A stretch of 64,000 nt of DNA from Anaerocolumna sp. AGMB13025. Lineage in GTDB: Bacteria > Bacillota > Clostridia > Lachnospirales > Lachnospiraceae. The stretch's first letter is position 1. Every line of letters starts with the position of its first letter. Below, in pieces: positions 30,676 to 39,899 of the stretch. The notes under the pieces were generated by a model. The model was not told the origin of the DNA and did no database searches. It saw nothing but the letters and a program-made list of their open reading frames with translations. The stretch covers positions 2,225,001-2,289,000 of the forward strand of contig NZ_CP121445.1 in the NCBI RefSeq assembly GCF_029689925.1, read 5' to 3'. The position numbers and the translations under genes are program-made.

Positions 30676-33600
30676 ATGCCAATAAATACATCCAACATAT
30701 TCGATGCCCTTACCATAAAGTGGTTTGAACGATCCCTTGGTGAACCGACAGCGGTGCAAAAAGAAGCTTGGCCGGCCATTGCAGAAGGAAGACATACCCT
30801 TGTATCTGCACCCACCGGAACCGGTAAGACCCTTTCTGCTTTTTTAGTATTTATTGACCGATTAAAAGCTGAGGCCAGGGCGGGAGTATTAAAGCAGGAA
30901 TTACAGCTTATCTATATATCCCCGTTAAAGGCACTGGCTGGAGATATCCGAGAAAACCTGCGTAAACCCCTTAACGGGATTTTGGAGGAAGAGCTAAAAG
31001 CCGGCATCAATACCGGCAGGGAGCCCTTTCATCTGACCATAGCCATACGTACCGGGGACACACCTCAAAGTGAGCGCCGTAAGATGATTAAAACACCTCC
31101 CCACATTCTGATAACCACACCGGAATCCCTTTATCTGATGCTTACCAGTAAATCCGGACAATCAATCCTTCACACGGCTAAATACCTGATAATTGATGAA
31201 CTTCATGCCCTGATAGATTCTAAACGGGGAGCCCATCTGATGCTTTGCGCTGCAAGACTGGATCAGTTGTGCGAAAAACCCTTGCAGCGTATTGGCCTAT
31301 CGGCTACTATAGAACCACTAAATAAGGCAGCAGAGTATCTAGCCCCGGAACCAGCGGCAATTATAGCACCTAAGATGGGAAAAGAAGTCAGACTCGTGAT
31401 TACAAGTCCTTTAGCGGAGAAAAAACCTGCCATGAAGGACCCTGTCTGGCAGGAACTGGCAGGCATGATCTACGAACAGTGTATCAAAGCAAAAAGTGTC
31501 ATAGCCTTTGTGGAGGGACGCAGATATGCGGAAAAGCTTGCCTATTATGTAAATCAATTGGGAGGGGAAGGCTTTGCAAGAACCCATCATGGGAGCTTAT
31601 CCAAGGAACAGAGATTTGAAGTGGAAAATTCCCTGCGAGAGGGGAATTTAAGGCTGTTATGTGCTACCTCCTCTATGGAGCTTGGAATTGATGTGGGAGA
31701 AATTGACCAGGTATTCCAAATTGGCTGTCCACGTTCCATCTCCAGTACCTTACAGCGTCTTGGCCGGGCCGGACATAACCCTAACCGGATTAGCGTTATG
31801 CATATGTTCCCCCGTGCGGCAGCAGAAGGTCTATACTGCGGATTAACGGCAGAAGTAGTACGGCAAGGCGGAGTTGAGCCCTCAAAGCCTCCCCGGCTAT
31901 GCCTGGATGTATTGGCTCAGCACCTTGTATCCATGGCAGCGGTAAAGAGCTACAATCTTGAGGAAGTTATGGAAGTTTTAAGCAGAGCTTATCCCTTTCA
32001 GACAGTGACCAGGGAAGAGGTTAAAGGGGTTCTTCGGATGTTAGCAGGAGATTATGAACATGATCTTGACCTGCCTGTCCGCCCAAGAATCCTGTATGAC
32101 CGTATCCATGAACGTGTGGAGGGTGATAATTACAGCCGTATGTTAGCCGTATCCGCAGGGGGAACCATTCCTGACAAGGGGCTTTATACAGTGAGAACCG
32201 AGAGTGGAGTTAAGCTTGGAGAGCTGGATGAGGAATTTATCTTTGAATCCAGAGTAGGTGACAGATTCCTTTTAGGTACCTTTGGCTGGCAGATAAAAAA
32301 TATTCAAAAAGATACGGTAGTAGTTACCCAGGCACCTCCAGGCGGAGCCAGGCTTCCTTTTTGGAAAGGTGAGATAAAGGGCAGAAGAATACAGACAGGA
32401 ATAGCTTTTGGAAAGATATTTAAAAGATTAAGCCAGGCAGAAGAGAGGGGCTGTTTAAACGAAGAATTACTCCGTTTGGGACTGAATGAACCGGCGGCGG
32501 AAAGTGCCGGGGAATATCTGAAACGACAGCTTACGGCTACTAATAGTCTGCCGGATGACAGTACGGTTTTGGTGGAACACTTTACAGATGAAAATGGACT
32601 TCCCCAGATAATGGTTCATTCCATCTTTGGCAGGCAGGTTAATGAACCTCTGGCCATCCTTGCCAGAGAAGCTGCTGTAAAAAGGACTGGGGAAACAATT
32701 AACTGTGTGGCGGATGATGATGGATTTTTATTATACCCATTTGGTGACTGTGATCTTCCCGACCGTTTATTATATGATATACCAGTCGCTTCGGCAAAAC
32801 AGATACTATACGCACTGCTGCCCAAAGAACCTCTATTTAACATGACCTTTCGTTATAATGCCGGTAGAGCCCTGATGATGGGAGTGAGAAAAAACGGACG
32901 TCAGCCATTGTGGTTACAACGTATGCGAAGTGCCGAGATGTTAGACTCTATGGTTAAATATGAAAATCACCCATTAATTCAGGAGACAAAGCGGGAATGT
33001 TTAGAGGATAACTGGGATATAGAAGGGGTTATGTATGTACTAAATGGGATACAAAGTGGTAATATCAATCTTTTGGAAATGTATCTGGATACACCGTCAC
33101 CTATGTCTTTTCTACTAAGGCAGCAGACAGAGGCATCCATGATGTATGATTATGCCCCTACACCGGTTGGAATCATAAAAGCTTCTGAGGAAGCACTAAA
33201 ACAGGTAGAGATGATTACCCCGGATACCGAACAGCTTGCCAAAGTGTCTATGCGGACCCATCTTCCGGAGGATGAAAACCAGCTTCACTCCCTGCTTATG
33301 ATGGAGGGGGATATTATGGCTGGAGAACTGGATATTCCCATTGAATGGCTTGAAGCTTTAGTACAGAAAGAACAGGTGGAGTATATCGAACCGGGGCTGT
33401 GGATTGCGGCGGAACAAAAGGATAAGTATATGGCTGCGCTGATTGAGAATGATTTAGAAGCCAGAATGGAACTTGTGCGAAAAGTTTTAAGATACCGGGG
33501 TGAGAGTACTGTGCTGCAGATTGGGGAACGGTATTTCTGGTCGGAGGAAGAGGCATATAAAGTACTGAACCGTCTGTGCGAACAGGAAAGTGTTGTAGAA

Positions 33601-34815
33601 AAAGACGGTGTGTATTATCATGGGGAATTATACAGCAGAGCCCAGAGAGAAACGGTAAAGAACCTTAGACGGCAGATAAAAACCCAGGGACCTGAGCGTT
33701 ATGCAGCGCTTTTAATTAACCGTATCCGCATTAGCGCACCAGCCCTGGAACAGCTTGAGAGAACCTTGGAATTATTAGCCGGACTGCCCTTTCAGATTTC
33801 ATTATGGGAAAGCACCTTACTGCCTTACCGGGTGAAAGGGTACCGTACCGAGCTTTTGGATACACTTTTAACTCAGGGAAAACTTTTCTGGCATATGATA
33901 AACGGAGAAGGTCTTATGTTCCAATCTTATGAAGACATAGACTGGGAGGCTGAGCTTACAGTAAATCTGAATTCTTTAGAAGGTAATGAAAAGCTCGTAT
34001 ATGAAGCATTATTAAAACAGGGAGCCAGTTTTACCCAGAGGCTGGCAAGCCTCTTAGGAGGCAGCTCTCCTTATGATGTCTTACTTTCATTAACTGAAAA
34101 AGGTCTTATCTGTTCCGACAGTTATCAGCCGGTCAGGTTATGGCTGAACCGGGAAAAGATAGAAAAAGCCTCAGCCAGACAACGTGTTGGAGCACGCAGC
34201 AAGGCACTGTCCACGGGACGATGGGAAGTAATCCGCCCCCTTATGGAGTTTGATTTGGAACAGCAGTTGGAGCGTATATTTGACCGGGTAGTTATTCTTA
34301 GCAGGGAAACAGCAGGGGAGATAAACTGGGGTGAAGCCCTTTCGGTTTTGCGGGTATGGGAATATACGGGGCGAGTAAGAAGAGGATATTTTATAGAAGG
34401 GCTTTCTGGAATCCAGTTTATCAGAGAAAAGGATTTCAACGGGACCATGTCGATATTAGAACAGACTGACAATCAGCTTGTTTGGCTTCCTGCCTCTGAT
34501 CCATCCCAGCCCTGGGGAAAATTTCTGCCCCACAGTAAGGAAAAATCCTTCCTTAACGTAGCCGGAACCGTGGTTTCCTTAAAGGGAGGTATGCCGGTTA
34601 TGGTGTTTGAGCGTCAGGGAAAAGTACTGCGGATTTTTGAAGCTGCGGATTTAGAGGAAAGTCTTAACGTATTTGCCCAGGATTTTCATGGAAAACGTTT
34701 GTATCAAACCTTAAACCGTCTGGTAGTAAAACAGTATCCGGCATCAGCGGCCCCTGCCTTATCTGCCGCAGGTTTTATCAGGGAAATGCAGGATTATGTG
34801 TTATATCGGAAATAA
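30676..34815 (+). CDS. Lhr-type large ATP-dependent helicase
   Basis: A 1379-residue superfamily 2 helicase. Walker A APTGTGKT is at residues 45-52, DELH box at 174-177, SATI block near 215, and motif VI in QRLGRAGHNP near 358-367. After the two RecA lobes come the winged-helix and Lhr-core domains, then a long C-terminal extension (about 870-1379) with further winged-helix-like repeats, as in Lhr-extended enzymes (about 1400-1500 residues) linked to DNA repair. No motif is broken. TAAGGAGGAG precedes the ATG. The rhomboid gene follows after 36 bp, so the two are likely co-transcribed. Confidence 0.92.
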   Translation: MPINTSNIFDALTIKWFERSLGEPTAVQKEAWPAIAEGRHTLVSAPTGTGKTLSAFLVFIDRLKAEARAGVLKQELQLIYISPLKALAGDIRENLRKPLNGILEEELKAGINTGREPFHLTIAIRTGDTPQSERRKMIKTPPHILITTPESLYLMLTSKSGQSILHTAKYLIIDELHALIDSKRGAHLMLCAARLDQLCEKPLQRIGLSATIEPLNKAAEYLAPEPAAIIAPKMGKEVRLVITSPLAEKKPAMKDPVWQELAGMIYEQCIKAKSVIAFVEGRRYAEKLAYYVNQLGGEGFARTHHGSLSKEQRFEVENSLREGNLRLLCATSSMELGIDVGEIDQVFQIGCPRSISSTLQRLGRAGHNPNRISVMHMFPRAAAEGLYCGLTAEVVRQGGVEPSKPPRLCLDVLAQHLVSMAAVKSYNLEEVMEVLSRAYPFQTVTREEVKGVLRMLAGDYEHDLDLPVRPRILYDRIHERVEGDNYSRMLAVSAGGTIPDKGLYTVRTESGVKLGELDEEFIFESRVGDRFLLGTFGWQIKNIQKDTVVVTQAPPGGARLPFWKGEIKGRRIQTGIAFGKIFKRLSQAEERGCLNEELLRLGLNEPAAESAGEYLKRQLTATNSLPDDSTVLVEHFTDENGLPQIMVHSIFGRQVNEPLAILAREAAVKRTGETINCVADDDGFLLYPFGDCDLPDRLLYDIPVASAKQILYALLPKEPLFNMTFRYNAGRALMMGVRKNGRQPLWLQRMRSAEMLDSMVKYENHPLIQETKRECLEDNWDIEGVMYVLNGIQSGNINLLEMYLDTPSPMSFLLRQQTEASMMYDYAPTPVGIIKASEEALKQVEMITPDTEQLAKVSMRTHLPEDENQLHSLLMMEGDIMAGELDIPIEWLEALVQKEQVEYIEPGLWIAAEQKDKYMAALIENDLEARMELVRKVLRYRGESTVLQIGERYFWSEEEAYKVLNRLCEQESVVEKDGVYYHGELYSRAQRETVKNLRRQIKTQGPERYAALLINRIRISAPALEQLERTLELLAGLPFQISLWESTLLPYRVKGYRTELLDTLLTQGKLFWHMINGEGLMFQSYEDIDWEAELTVNLNSLEGNEKLVYEALLKQGASFTQRLASLLGGSSPYDVLLSLTEKGLICSDSYQPVRLWLNREKIEKASARQRVGARSKALSTGRWEVIRPLMEFDLEQQLERIFDRVVILSRETAGEINWGEALSVLRVWEYTGRVRRGYFIEGLSGIQFIREKDFNGTMSILEQTDNQLVWLPASDPSQPWGKFLPHSKEKSFLNVAGTVVSLKGGMPVMVFERQGKVLRIFEAADLEESLNVFAQDFHGKRLYQTLNRLVVKQYPASAAPALSAAGFIREMQDYVLYRK

Positions 34816-34851
34816 CTACATGGCATAAGAAAAAGAGAGGTTAAATAACTT

Positions 34852-35451
34852 ATGAAAAAAATAATATCAAAATTTCAATATAATTCCCCGGTTACCCTTA
34901 CCTTTGCACTGATCTCCTTAGCAGTCCTGTTACTTGGAATTGTTACCAACGGGATTAGTACGAATTTACTTTTTTGTACCTATAGGTCCTATTTGACGGA
35001 TCCTCTCGCTTATTTAAGGCTGTTTACTCATGTTCTGGGACATGCGAACTGGGCACATTTTTCCGGTAATATGGTTCTATTTCTGGTACTGGGACCAATG
35101 CTTGAGGAAAAATACGGTTCCAAACTTTTATTGGCTATGATAGTGGTCACAGCCTTTGTATCCGGTTTATTTTATGTTGTTTTTTATCCCCAGAATGCTT
35201 TACTTGGAGCCAGTGGCATCGTATTCATGATGATTGTCCTTTCCTCGGCAGCAGGTATGGAGGCAGGCAGGATTCCTATCACTTTGATATTGGTTTTGAT
35301 TATCTATATAGGCGGGGAAATGATGAGCAGTATCGGAGTAAAGGATGGTATTGCCCATGGAGCTCATATATTGGGTGGTATCTGCGGCGCAGGCTTTGGA
35401 TTTTTAGGAATCAACAGAAAATTTGGTGCTGGGATAGGTAAGAGAAAGTGA
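34852..35451 (+). CDS. Rhomboid-family intramembrane serine protease
   Basis: A 199-residue polytopic membrane protein with six predicted hydrophobic segments. The catalytic dyad is Ser121 in LLGASG and His172 in IAHGAHILGG; the first-loop block HANWAHFSGNMVLF carries the usual HxxxxHxxxN-like pattern. It cleaves membrane-spanning substrates. RBS AAAGAGAGG lies ahead of the ATG, 36 bases after the helicase stop. The substrate is unknown. Confidence 0.92.
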   Translation: MKKIISKFQYNSPVTLTFALISLAVLLLGIVTNGISTNLLFCTYRSYLTDPLAYLRLFTHVLGHANWAHFSGNMVLFLVLGPMLEEKYGSKLLLAMIVVTAFVSGLFYVVFYPQNALLGASGIVFMMIVLSSAAGMEAGRIPITLILVLIIYIGGEMMSSIGVKDGIAHGAHILGGICGAGFGFLGINRKFGAGIGKRK

Positions 35452-35459
35452 TTTACCAT

Positions 35460-35550
35460 GACATAAATTACCATAACAGAAATTATCATGACAAAATGAT
35501 ACCTGGACAGACCAATTGCCAGGACAAGATAAACATTGGGATAAATTATT
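35460..35550. repeat. Degenerate short repeat after rhomboid gene
   Basis: Several imperfect copies of a roughly 18-bp unit (accatgacataaatt, accataacagaaatt, atcatgacaaaatg) in tandem; not seen elsewhere in the window. Confidence 0.5.
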
Positions 35551-35676
35551 TATCATGACAATTAAAATAGAAATTTAGACTTATATTGATTTAATAAAAA
35601 AGGACAATACTGTATTGGTATGTCAGACGATGACTCCTAATATACTATAATGATAAAAAGCGATACGGAGCATCTT

Positions 35677-36495
35677 GTGATACTGAAAAAATATAAAATG
35701 GTTATACTTACTGTTTTTATGTTTGCATTAGCGTACTTTTTAGGCGGCGGGATAGCCATGCTGGTTAATGCATATGGCAGTCATGCTATTATGGAAGCAG
35801 GGGAAGAAAACTGGGGACTTGGTTTTTCAACAGAAGGAAAACCACCCACAGGAAATGCAACCGCAGATGAATTAAAAAAATATGATACCTATTATATTGG
35901 AGATACCAGCAAGAAGGAAATATACTTAACGTTTGATGCGGGTTATGAAAATGGGTACACAGGAGCAATACTGGATGCCCTGAAAAAACACAATGTACAC
36001 GCTACCTTTTTCCTGGTAGGCAACTTTATAACCAGCAGTCCGGATCTGGTGAAACGGATTGTGGCAGAAGGTCATTGCGTAGGCAATCATACGTATCATC
36101 ATCCGAATATGTCAAATATATCTACCATGGAATCCTTCCGTAAGGAACTGGAGGATTTAGAGAAAGTATATGAGGATACCACCGGCCAGAAAATGGTGAA
36201 ATTTTACCGTCCCCCTCAGGGCAAATACAGCCAGAGCAACTTAAAGATGGCTCAGGAATTAGGGTATAAAACCTTTTTCTGGAGTCTTGCCTATGTGGAT
36301 TGGTATAATGATAAACAGCCTACCAAGGAAGAAGCCTTTAAAAAGCTTTTAGGCAGGATTCATCCCGGCGCAATTGTTTTACTCCACAGTACTTCGAAAA
36401 CCAATTCCGAAATCCTGGATGAATTGCTGACCAAATGGGAAGAGATGGGCTATACGTTTGGTACCTTGAATGAGCTGACCGGACAGCAGCAGTAA
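35677..36495 (+). CDS. PdaA-like polysaccharide deacetylase (spore cortex delta-lactam type)
   Basis: A carbohydrate esterase 4 enzyme with one N-terminal membrane segment or signal. Motif 1 is YLTFDAGYENGYT, motif 2 GNHTYHHPNM (metal His residues), motif 3 FYRPPQGKYS, and SLAYVDW and IHPGAIVLLHS complete the family pattern. The DAGYENGYT variant marks the PdaA group, which removes acetyl from muramic acid on the way to muramic delta-lactam, the hallmark of spore cortex. The GTG at 35677 is chosen since CGGAG lies 6 bases before; an ATG at 35650 in the same frame adds nine residues but has no ribosome site. Confidence 0.88.
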   Translation: MILKKYKMVILTVFMFALAYFLGGGIAMLVNAYGSHAIMEAGEENWGLGFSTEGKPPTGNATADELKKYDTYYIGDTSKKEIYLTFDAGYENGYTGAILDALKKHNVHATFFLVGNFITSSPDLVKRIVAEGHCVGNHTYHHPNMSNISTMESFRKELEDLEKVYEDTTGQKMVKFYRPPQGKYSQSNLKMAQELGYKTFFWSLAYVDWYNDKQPTKEEAFKKLLGRIHPGAIVLLHSTSKTNSEILDELLTKWEEMGYTFGTLNELTGQQQ

Positions 36496-36608
36496 GTTAA
36501 CTGAGTAAAAAGAGTTGACACTCCTATATCAAAATGATACAGTAATTTCTATGACAATAAGATACATATTCAGTATAAATAATTGTTACAGCGGAAAGGG
36601 TTAATAAA

Positions 36609-37196
36609 ATGCCAAAGAAGAACAATACCATCTATATAATTCTGGGACTGTTAAATCACGAGGAACTTAGCGGTTATGATATAAAAAAGAGAATAGATGA
36701 TATGATCAGCCATTTCTGGGAGGTAGGGTATGGACAGATTTATCCTACTTTAAAAACCATGGAAGCAAAAGGACTGGTGTTTCGCAAGCCAGACGGAAAT
36801 TACAGGGGACCGGAACGTAACCTGTATTCCATAACCGAAGAAGGTAAAAAAGTGCTAAAGGAATGGCTGGTACTGCCAGAAGATAAAGAGTATGTAAAAT
36901 ATGAAATCCTGTTAAAGCTGTTTTTTGGCAGTATGGTAACGGTAGAGGATAATATAGAACGGATTGAAACCTTTAAAGAACGGCAGCTTCAAAGTGTTAA
37001 AATTTTGGAGATTTTTGAAGCTAATTTAAAACAGGTAATGCAGGAAGATGAGGATCACTTATATTACTATCTTACCGTATTATTTGGAGAACAGATTTAT
37101 AAAGCTTATATTGAATGGGCGAAGCAGGCAGTGAAGGTATTGAAAGAAGTACAGGAGAATAAGCAGAAAGAAGATAATGAAAATCGTAAAGTATAA
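36609..37196 (+). CDS. PadR-family transcriptional regulator
   Basis: A 195-residue regulator. Residues about 8-80 are the PadR winged helix (ILGLLNHEELSGYDIKKRIDD, YGQIYPTLKTMEAKGLV, RNLYSITEEGKKVLKEWL), residues about 95-180 the C-terminal Vir_act_alpha_C helical dimer domain. PadR proteins repress efflux or stress genes on binding aromatic compounds. Ribosome site GGAAAGGG precedes the ATG. No transporter is adjacent; a target is not evident. The last 15 residues are charged (ENKQKEDNENRKV). Followed by a strong hairpin. Confidence 0.92.
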   Translation: MPKKNNTIYIILGLLNHEELSGYDIKKRIDDMISHFWEVGYGQIYPTLKTMEAKGLVFRKPDGNYRGPERNLYSITEEGKKVLKEWLVLPEDKEYVKYEILLKLFFGSMVTVEDNIERIETFKERQLQSVKILEIFEANLKQVMQEDEDHLYYYLTVLFGEQIYKAYIEWAKQAVKVLKEVQENKQKEDNENRKV

Positions 37197-37250
37197 GAAG
37201 ATAGATAAGCTTAAAAAGTAAAAAGTAATAGTAAGGGTAATCACGCCTTC

Positions 37251-37305
37251 AATGCATGAAGTAAGATATGGCCGAACTCTATTAGGATTTCTTACTTCAT
37301 GCATT
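37251..37305 (+). terminator. Perfect 15-bp hairpin after PadR gene
   Basis: aatgcatgaagtaag and its exact complement surround a 25-nt loop, 54 bases after the PadR stop. No T-run follows, so it may act in mRNA end protection as well as termination. Confidence 0.65.
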
Positions 37306-37330
37306 TACTCAGCGATACTAAGACCAATTC

Positions 37331-37358
37331 TTTACATTTCCTAAAATAGTGGTATAAT
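37331..37358 (+). promoter_or_regulatory. Sigma-A promoter of leader-hutH transcript
   Basis: TTTACA, 16-bp spacer and a perfect TATAAT; transcription would start near 37365, about 215 bases before hutH. Confidence 0.7.
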
Positions 37359-37407
37359 TGACTCAAGTTTTAAGATTATTGTTAGGCTTATAAGCAGGAG
37401 GATGTTT

Positions 37408-37473
37408 ATGCAAAGAAGAACCAGGCATATACTGGATAGGATAGATATGAATATAAATAGAACGGGTAAATAA
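37408..37473 (+). CDS. Small leader ORF, 21 residues, Arg-rich
   Basis: Starts with ATG 6 bases after a perfect AGGAGG. The peptide starts MQRRTRHILDR, holds five Arg, one Lys and one His, and ends at a TAA that sits in the left arm of the following terminator. A translating ribosome at the stop would therefore block the hairpin. Position between promoter and hutH suggests a leader peptide controlling attenuation; it could also be an independent small gene. Confidence 0.55.
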   Translation: MQRRTRHILDRIDMNINRTGK

Positions 37474-37498
37474 AGCAGACCAGGTGGTCTGCTTTATT
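37472..37498 (+). terminator. Intrinsic terminator in hutH leader
   Basis: A perfect 10-bp stem (aaagcagacc/ggtctgcttt) with a 4-nt loop followed by attta and a T-rich tail. It lies between the leader ORF and hutH with no other promoter obvious in the remaining 80 bases. Confidence 0.85.
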
Positions 37499-37578
37499 TA
37501 TTTTAACAATTTACCATGATAAACAGATAATGTAAGCGTGCAAAAGGATGAAGAATACAAATAGGAGGAACAAACAGT

Positions 37579-39108
37579 ATGAAACCAGTAGTAATCACAG
37601 GAAATGACCTTACGATAGAAGAGGTAGTCCGTGTAAGCAGATATGGGGCGGCAGTACAGCTTAATAAAGATGCGAAAGAAAGGGTTATAGCATCAAGAAA
37701 AGCCGTGGATACCCTGACCGCCGAGGAAAGGGTGGTGTATGGTATCACCACCGGTTTTGGTAATTTCTGCAACACAGTTATTTCTTCTAACGAATCCAGG
37801 AAACTTCAAAGAAATCTGATTATCTCCCATGCGGTGGGGGCCGGAGAACCTTTTGAGGAAGAGGTAGTAAGGGCTATCATCCTGCTCCGTATTAATAATC
37901 TGGCGAAAGGTTACTCCGGTATCCGTCTTGAAACCCTGCTGACTATGATCCTTATGTTAAATAAGGGCGTAACTCCTGTTGTACCGCAAAAGGGATCCCT
38001 TGGTGCAAGCGGTGACCTGGTTCCGCTTTCTCATATGGTACTTCCTATGCTTGGAATGGGTAAAGCAGTATATCAAAATCAGATATATGACGGAGGTACA
38101 GCCATGGACCTTGCGGGAATTCCGACAATAGAGCTGACTGAAAAGGAAGGGCTGGCATTAATTAACGGAACTCAGGTTATGACTGCGGCAGGTACACTTG
38201 CACTTTTTGATACCCTATGGCTGGTTAAGACTGCTGATATTGCAGCAGCTTTAAGTTTTGAAGCTCAGAACGGTATTATAGATGCCCTGGATCCCAGAAT
38301 ACAGGAATTAAGACCTCATAAAGGACAAATTGATACGGCACGAATTATTAACAGACTCCTTAAGGAAAGCAAAAACATAACAAGACAAGGAGAGTTAAGA
38401 GTACAGGACGCCTATTCCCTGCGCTGCGTTCCTCAGGTACATGGAGCCAGTAAAGATGCACTGAACTATGTGAAAGAGAAAATAGAGATAGAGATTAACT
38501 CTGTAACAGATAACCCTATTATATTCGCAGATACCTATGAAGGAATTTCTGGAGGGAATTTTCATGGTCAGGCCATGGCCCTTAGTTTTGATTTTCTGGG
38601 AATTGCGGTTGCGGAACTTGGCAGCATTGCAGAGCGCCGGATTGAACGGATGGTTAACTCAAACTTAAGTGGACTGCCTGCATTTTTAGTGGAGCATGGA
38701 GGACTTAATTCCGGTTATATGATTGTGCAGTATTCAGCCGCTTCTTTAGTATCTGAAAATAAAGTACTAGCCCATCCTGCCAGTGTAGATAGTATTCCGT
38801 CCTCTGCCAACCAGGAGGATCATGTGAGTATGGGTACCATTGCAGCCAGGAAAGCCAATGAGATTATGAAAAACGTAAGACGTATCTTAGCTATGGAATT
38901 GATGTGTGCCTGCCAGGCTGTAGATTTGCGGGGTAATAAAGGTCTTGGGATCGGAACAGAAGCAGCTTATGGCTTAATAAGGGAAAAGATTGAAAAACTT
39001 GTGGAAGACAGAGCCTTATATGAGGATATTAATCAAAGTGAGGAATTAATCAAAAGCGGTGAGCTAATCAAACGTGTAGAGCAAGAGGCCGGAGAGCTTT
39101 TGTTTTAG
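37579..39108 (+). CDS. hutH: Histidine ammonia-lyase (aromatic amino acid lyase family)
   Basis: A 509-residue enzyme that deaminates histidine to urocanate using the self-made MIO group. The MIO triad Ala143-Ser144-Gly145 in GSLGASGDLVPLSHM is at exactly the position known from bacterial HutH; VYGITTGFGNF, SVTDNPIIF, GNFHGQAMALS and the C-terminal EDHVSMG block agree. Length matches HutH (about 505-510). Other hut genes are absent here, and Leu-Val replacement in the GDLAPL motif leaves some chance of a different aromatic substrate. AGGAGG precedes the ATG. A leader ORF and terminator lie upstream. Confidence 0.82.
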   Translation: MKPVVITGNDLTIEEVVRVSRYGAAVQLNKDAKERVIASRKAVDTLTAEERVVYGITTGFGNFCNTVISSNESRKLQRNLIISHAVGAGEPFEEEVVRAIILLRINNLAKGYSGIRLETLLTMILMLNKGVTPVVPQKGSLGASGDLVPLSHMVLPMLGMGKAVYQNQIYDGGTAMDLAGIPTIELTEKEGLALINGTQVMTAAGTLALFDTLWLVKTADIAAALSFEAQNGIIDALDPRIQELRPHKGQIDTARIINRLLKESKNITRQGELRVQDAYSLRCVPQVHGASKDALNYVKEKIEIEINSVTDNPIIFADTYEGISGGNFHGQAMALSFDFLGIAVAELGSIAERRIERMVNSNLSGLPAFLVEHGGLNSGYMIVQYSAASLVSENKVLAHPASVDSIPSSANQEDHVSMGTIAARKANEIMKNVRRILAMELMCACQAVDLRGNKGLGIGTEAAYGLIREKIEKLVEDRALYEDINQSEELIKSGELIKRVEQEAGELLF

Positions 39109-39248
39109 GGAATATTAGATTTATAGCCTGGAACTTAAGTCCTCATTGTTATTTCTGAAAAGTCTTTAAGGTACCAGAGCTATAAATCCTGTGTTAAGAT
39201 GGTATAGTAAAATATGATTCGAAGCTGGGTTTTGACACGCAAATCATG

Positions 39249-39420
39249 CTTCAATTTATTAGGCAATTGGGAAACAATATAGTTCTTTGAATATATCATA
39301 CAATTAATACGGATTTCATAGCTTCAGTTGCCCTACGGACAAGTGAAGCTCTGAGATTGTATTATTTGCATGATACATAAATAAGATATTGGAGTTTCGC
39401 AATTACCTAATTCAAATTAT
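39249..39420. repeat. 170-bp imperfect palindrome (hairpin or MITE-like)
   Basis: Two arms of about 80 bases (39249-39330 and 39340-39420) are imperfect reverse complements around ccctacgga. Matching blocks include ttaggcaattgggaaac with gtttcgcaattacctaa, atatatcata with tgatacat, and agcttcagttg with caagtgaagct. It could fold into one long RNA stem at the 5' end of the leader or be a decayed miniature transposable element; no flanking target duplication was identified. Confidence 0.7.
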
Positions 39421-39442
39421 GGAAGAAAGGAGAAAGTAAGTT

Positions 39443-39469
39443 ATGACACCCGAAAATAGCCGTTATTAA
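39443..39469 (+). CDS. Putative 8-residue leader peptide (MTPENSRY)
   Basis: ATG 9 bases after AAAGGAGA, eight codons, TAA stop. It lies upstream of a terminator and an ABC-F gene, the arrangement known for ribosome-mediated attenuation of antibiotic-resistance ABC-F genes. The peptide itself is not recognised. Confidence 0.45.
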   Translation: MTPENSRY

Positions 39470-39721
39470 TTGTAAATTAATAGTGATTTTGTAATGAGTT
39501 TTTGATTCATGAAACCTGGTTTTGTCAGGTTTTATTGTTATACTCTTTACGGAATGAGGCATTTAAAGGGAAATTACTTTATCTACAATTCCATATTATT
39601 GATAATATTTCAGTATTCGTCATGGATGAAATGGGGAATTACAGTAATTCAGAAAGTTTTCATAGTTATTACTTTGAAACATTTACTGTTTATGAAATAA
39701 ATTCGAGAAATGTGTATGTTA

Positions 39722-39757
39722 ACTGTAAGAAGAATTTTGCTTCTTGCAGTTTTTTTA
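39722..39757 (+). terminator. Intrinsic terminator in ABC-F leader
   Basis: An 11-bp stem (actgtaagaag/cttcttgcagt, one G-U pair), 7-nt loop and seven T residues, about 230 bases ahead of the ABC-F start. Confidence 0.85.
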
Positions 39758-39841
39758 TTGCATAGGAAACTTCTTCGAACTTACCTAGCAATAAAAAAGC
39801 CTTCCAGGCAGGATGCGCATGATGCACTTAAGGAAGATTGT

Positions 39842-39899
39842 CACTGTCGTGACAGTGCGTCAGCGCTAGAGTCTGGCGAGCCAGACTCTTTGTTCTTTC
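39842..39899 (+). terminator. Two adjacent palindromes, the second terminator-like
   Basis: cactgtc-gt-gacagtg (39842-39857) is followed by agagtctggc-ga-gccagactct (39868-39889) running into ttgttcttt. The second is a perfect 10-bp stem and shares its left half with the hairpin at 28024. Confidence 0.65.
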
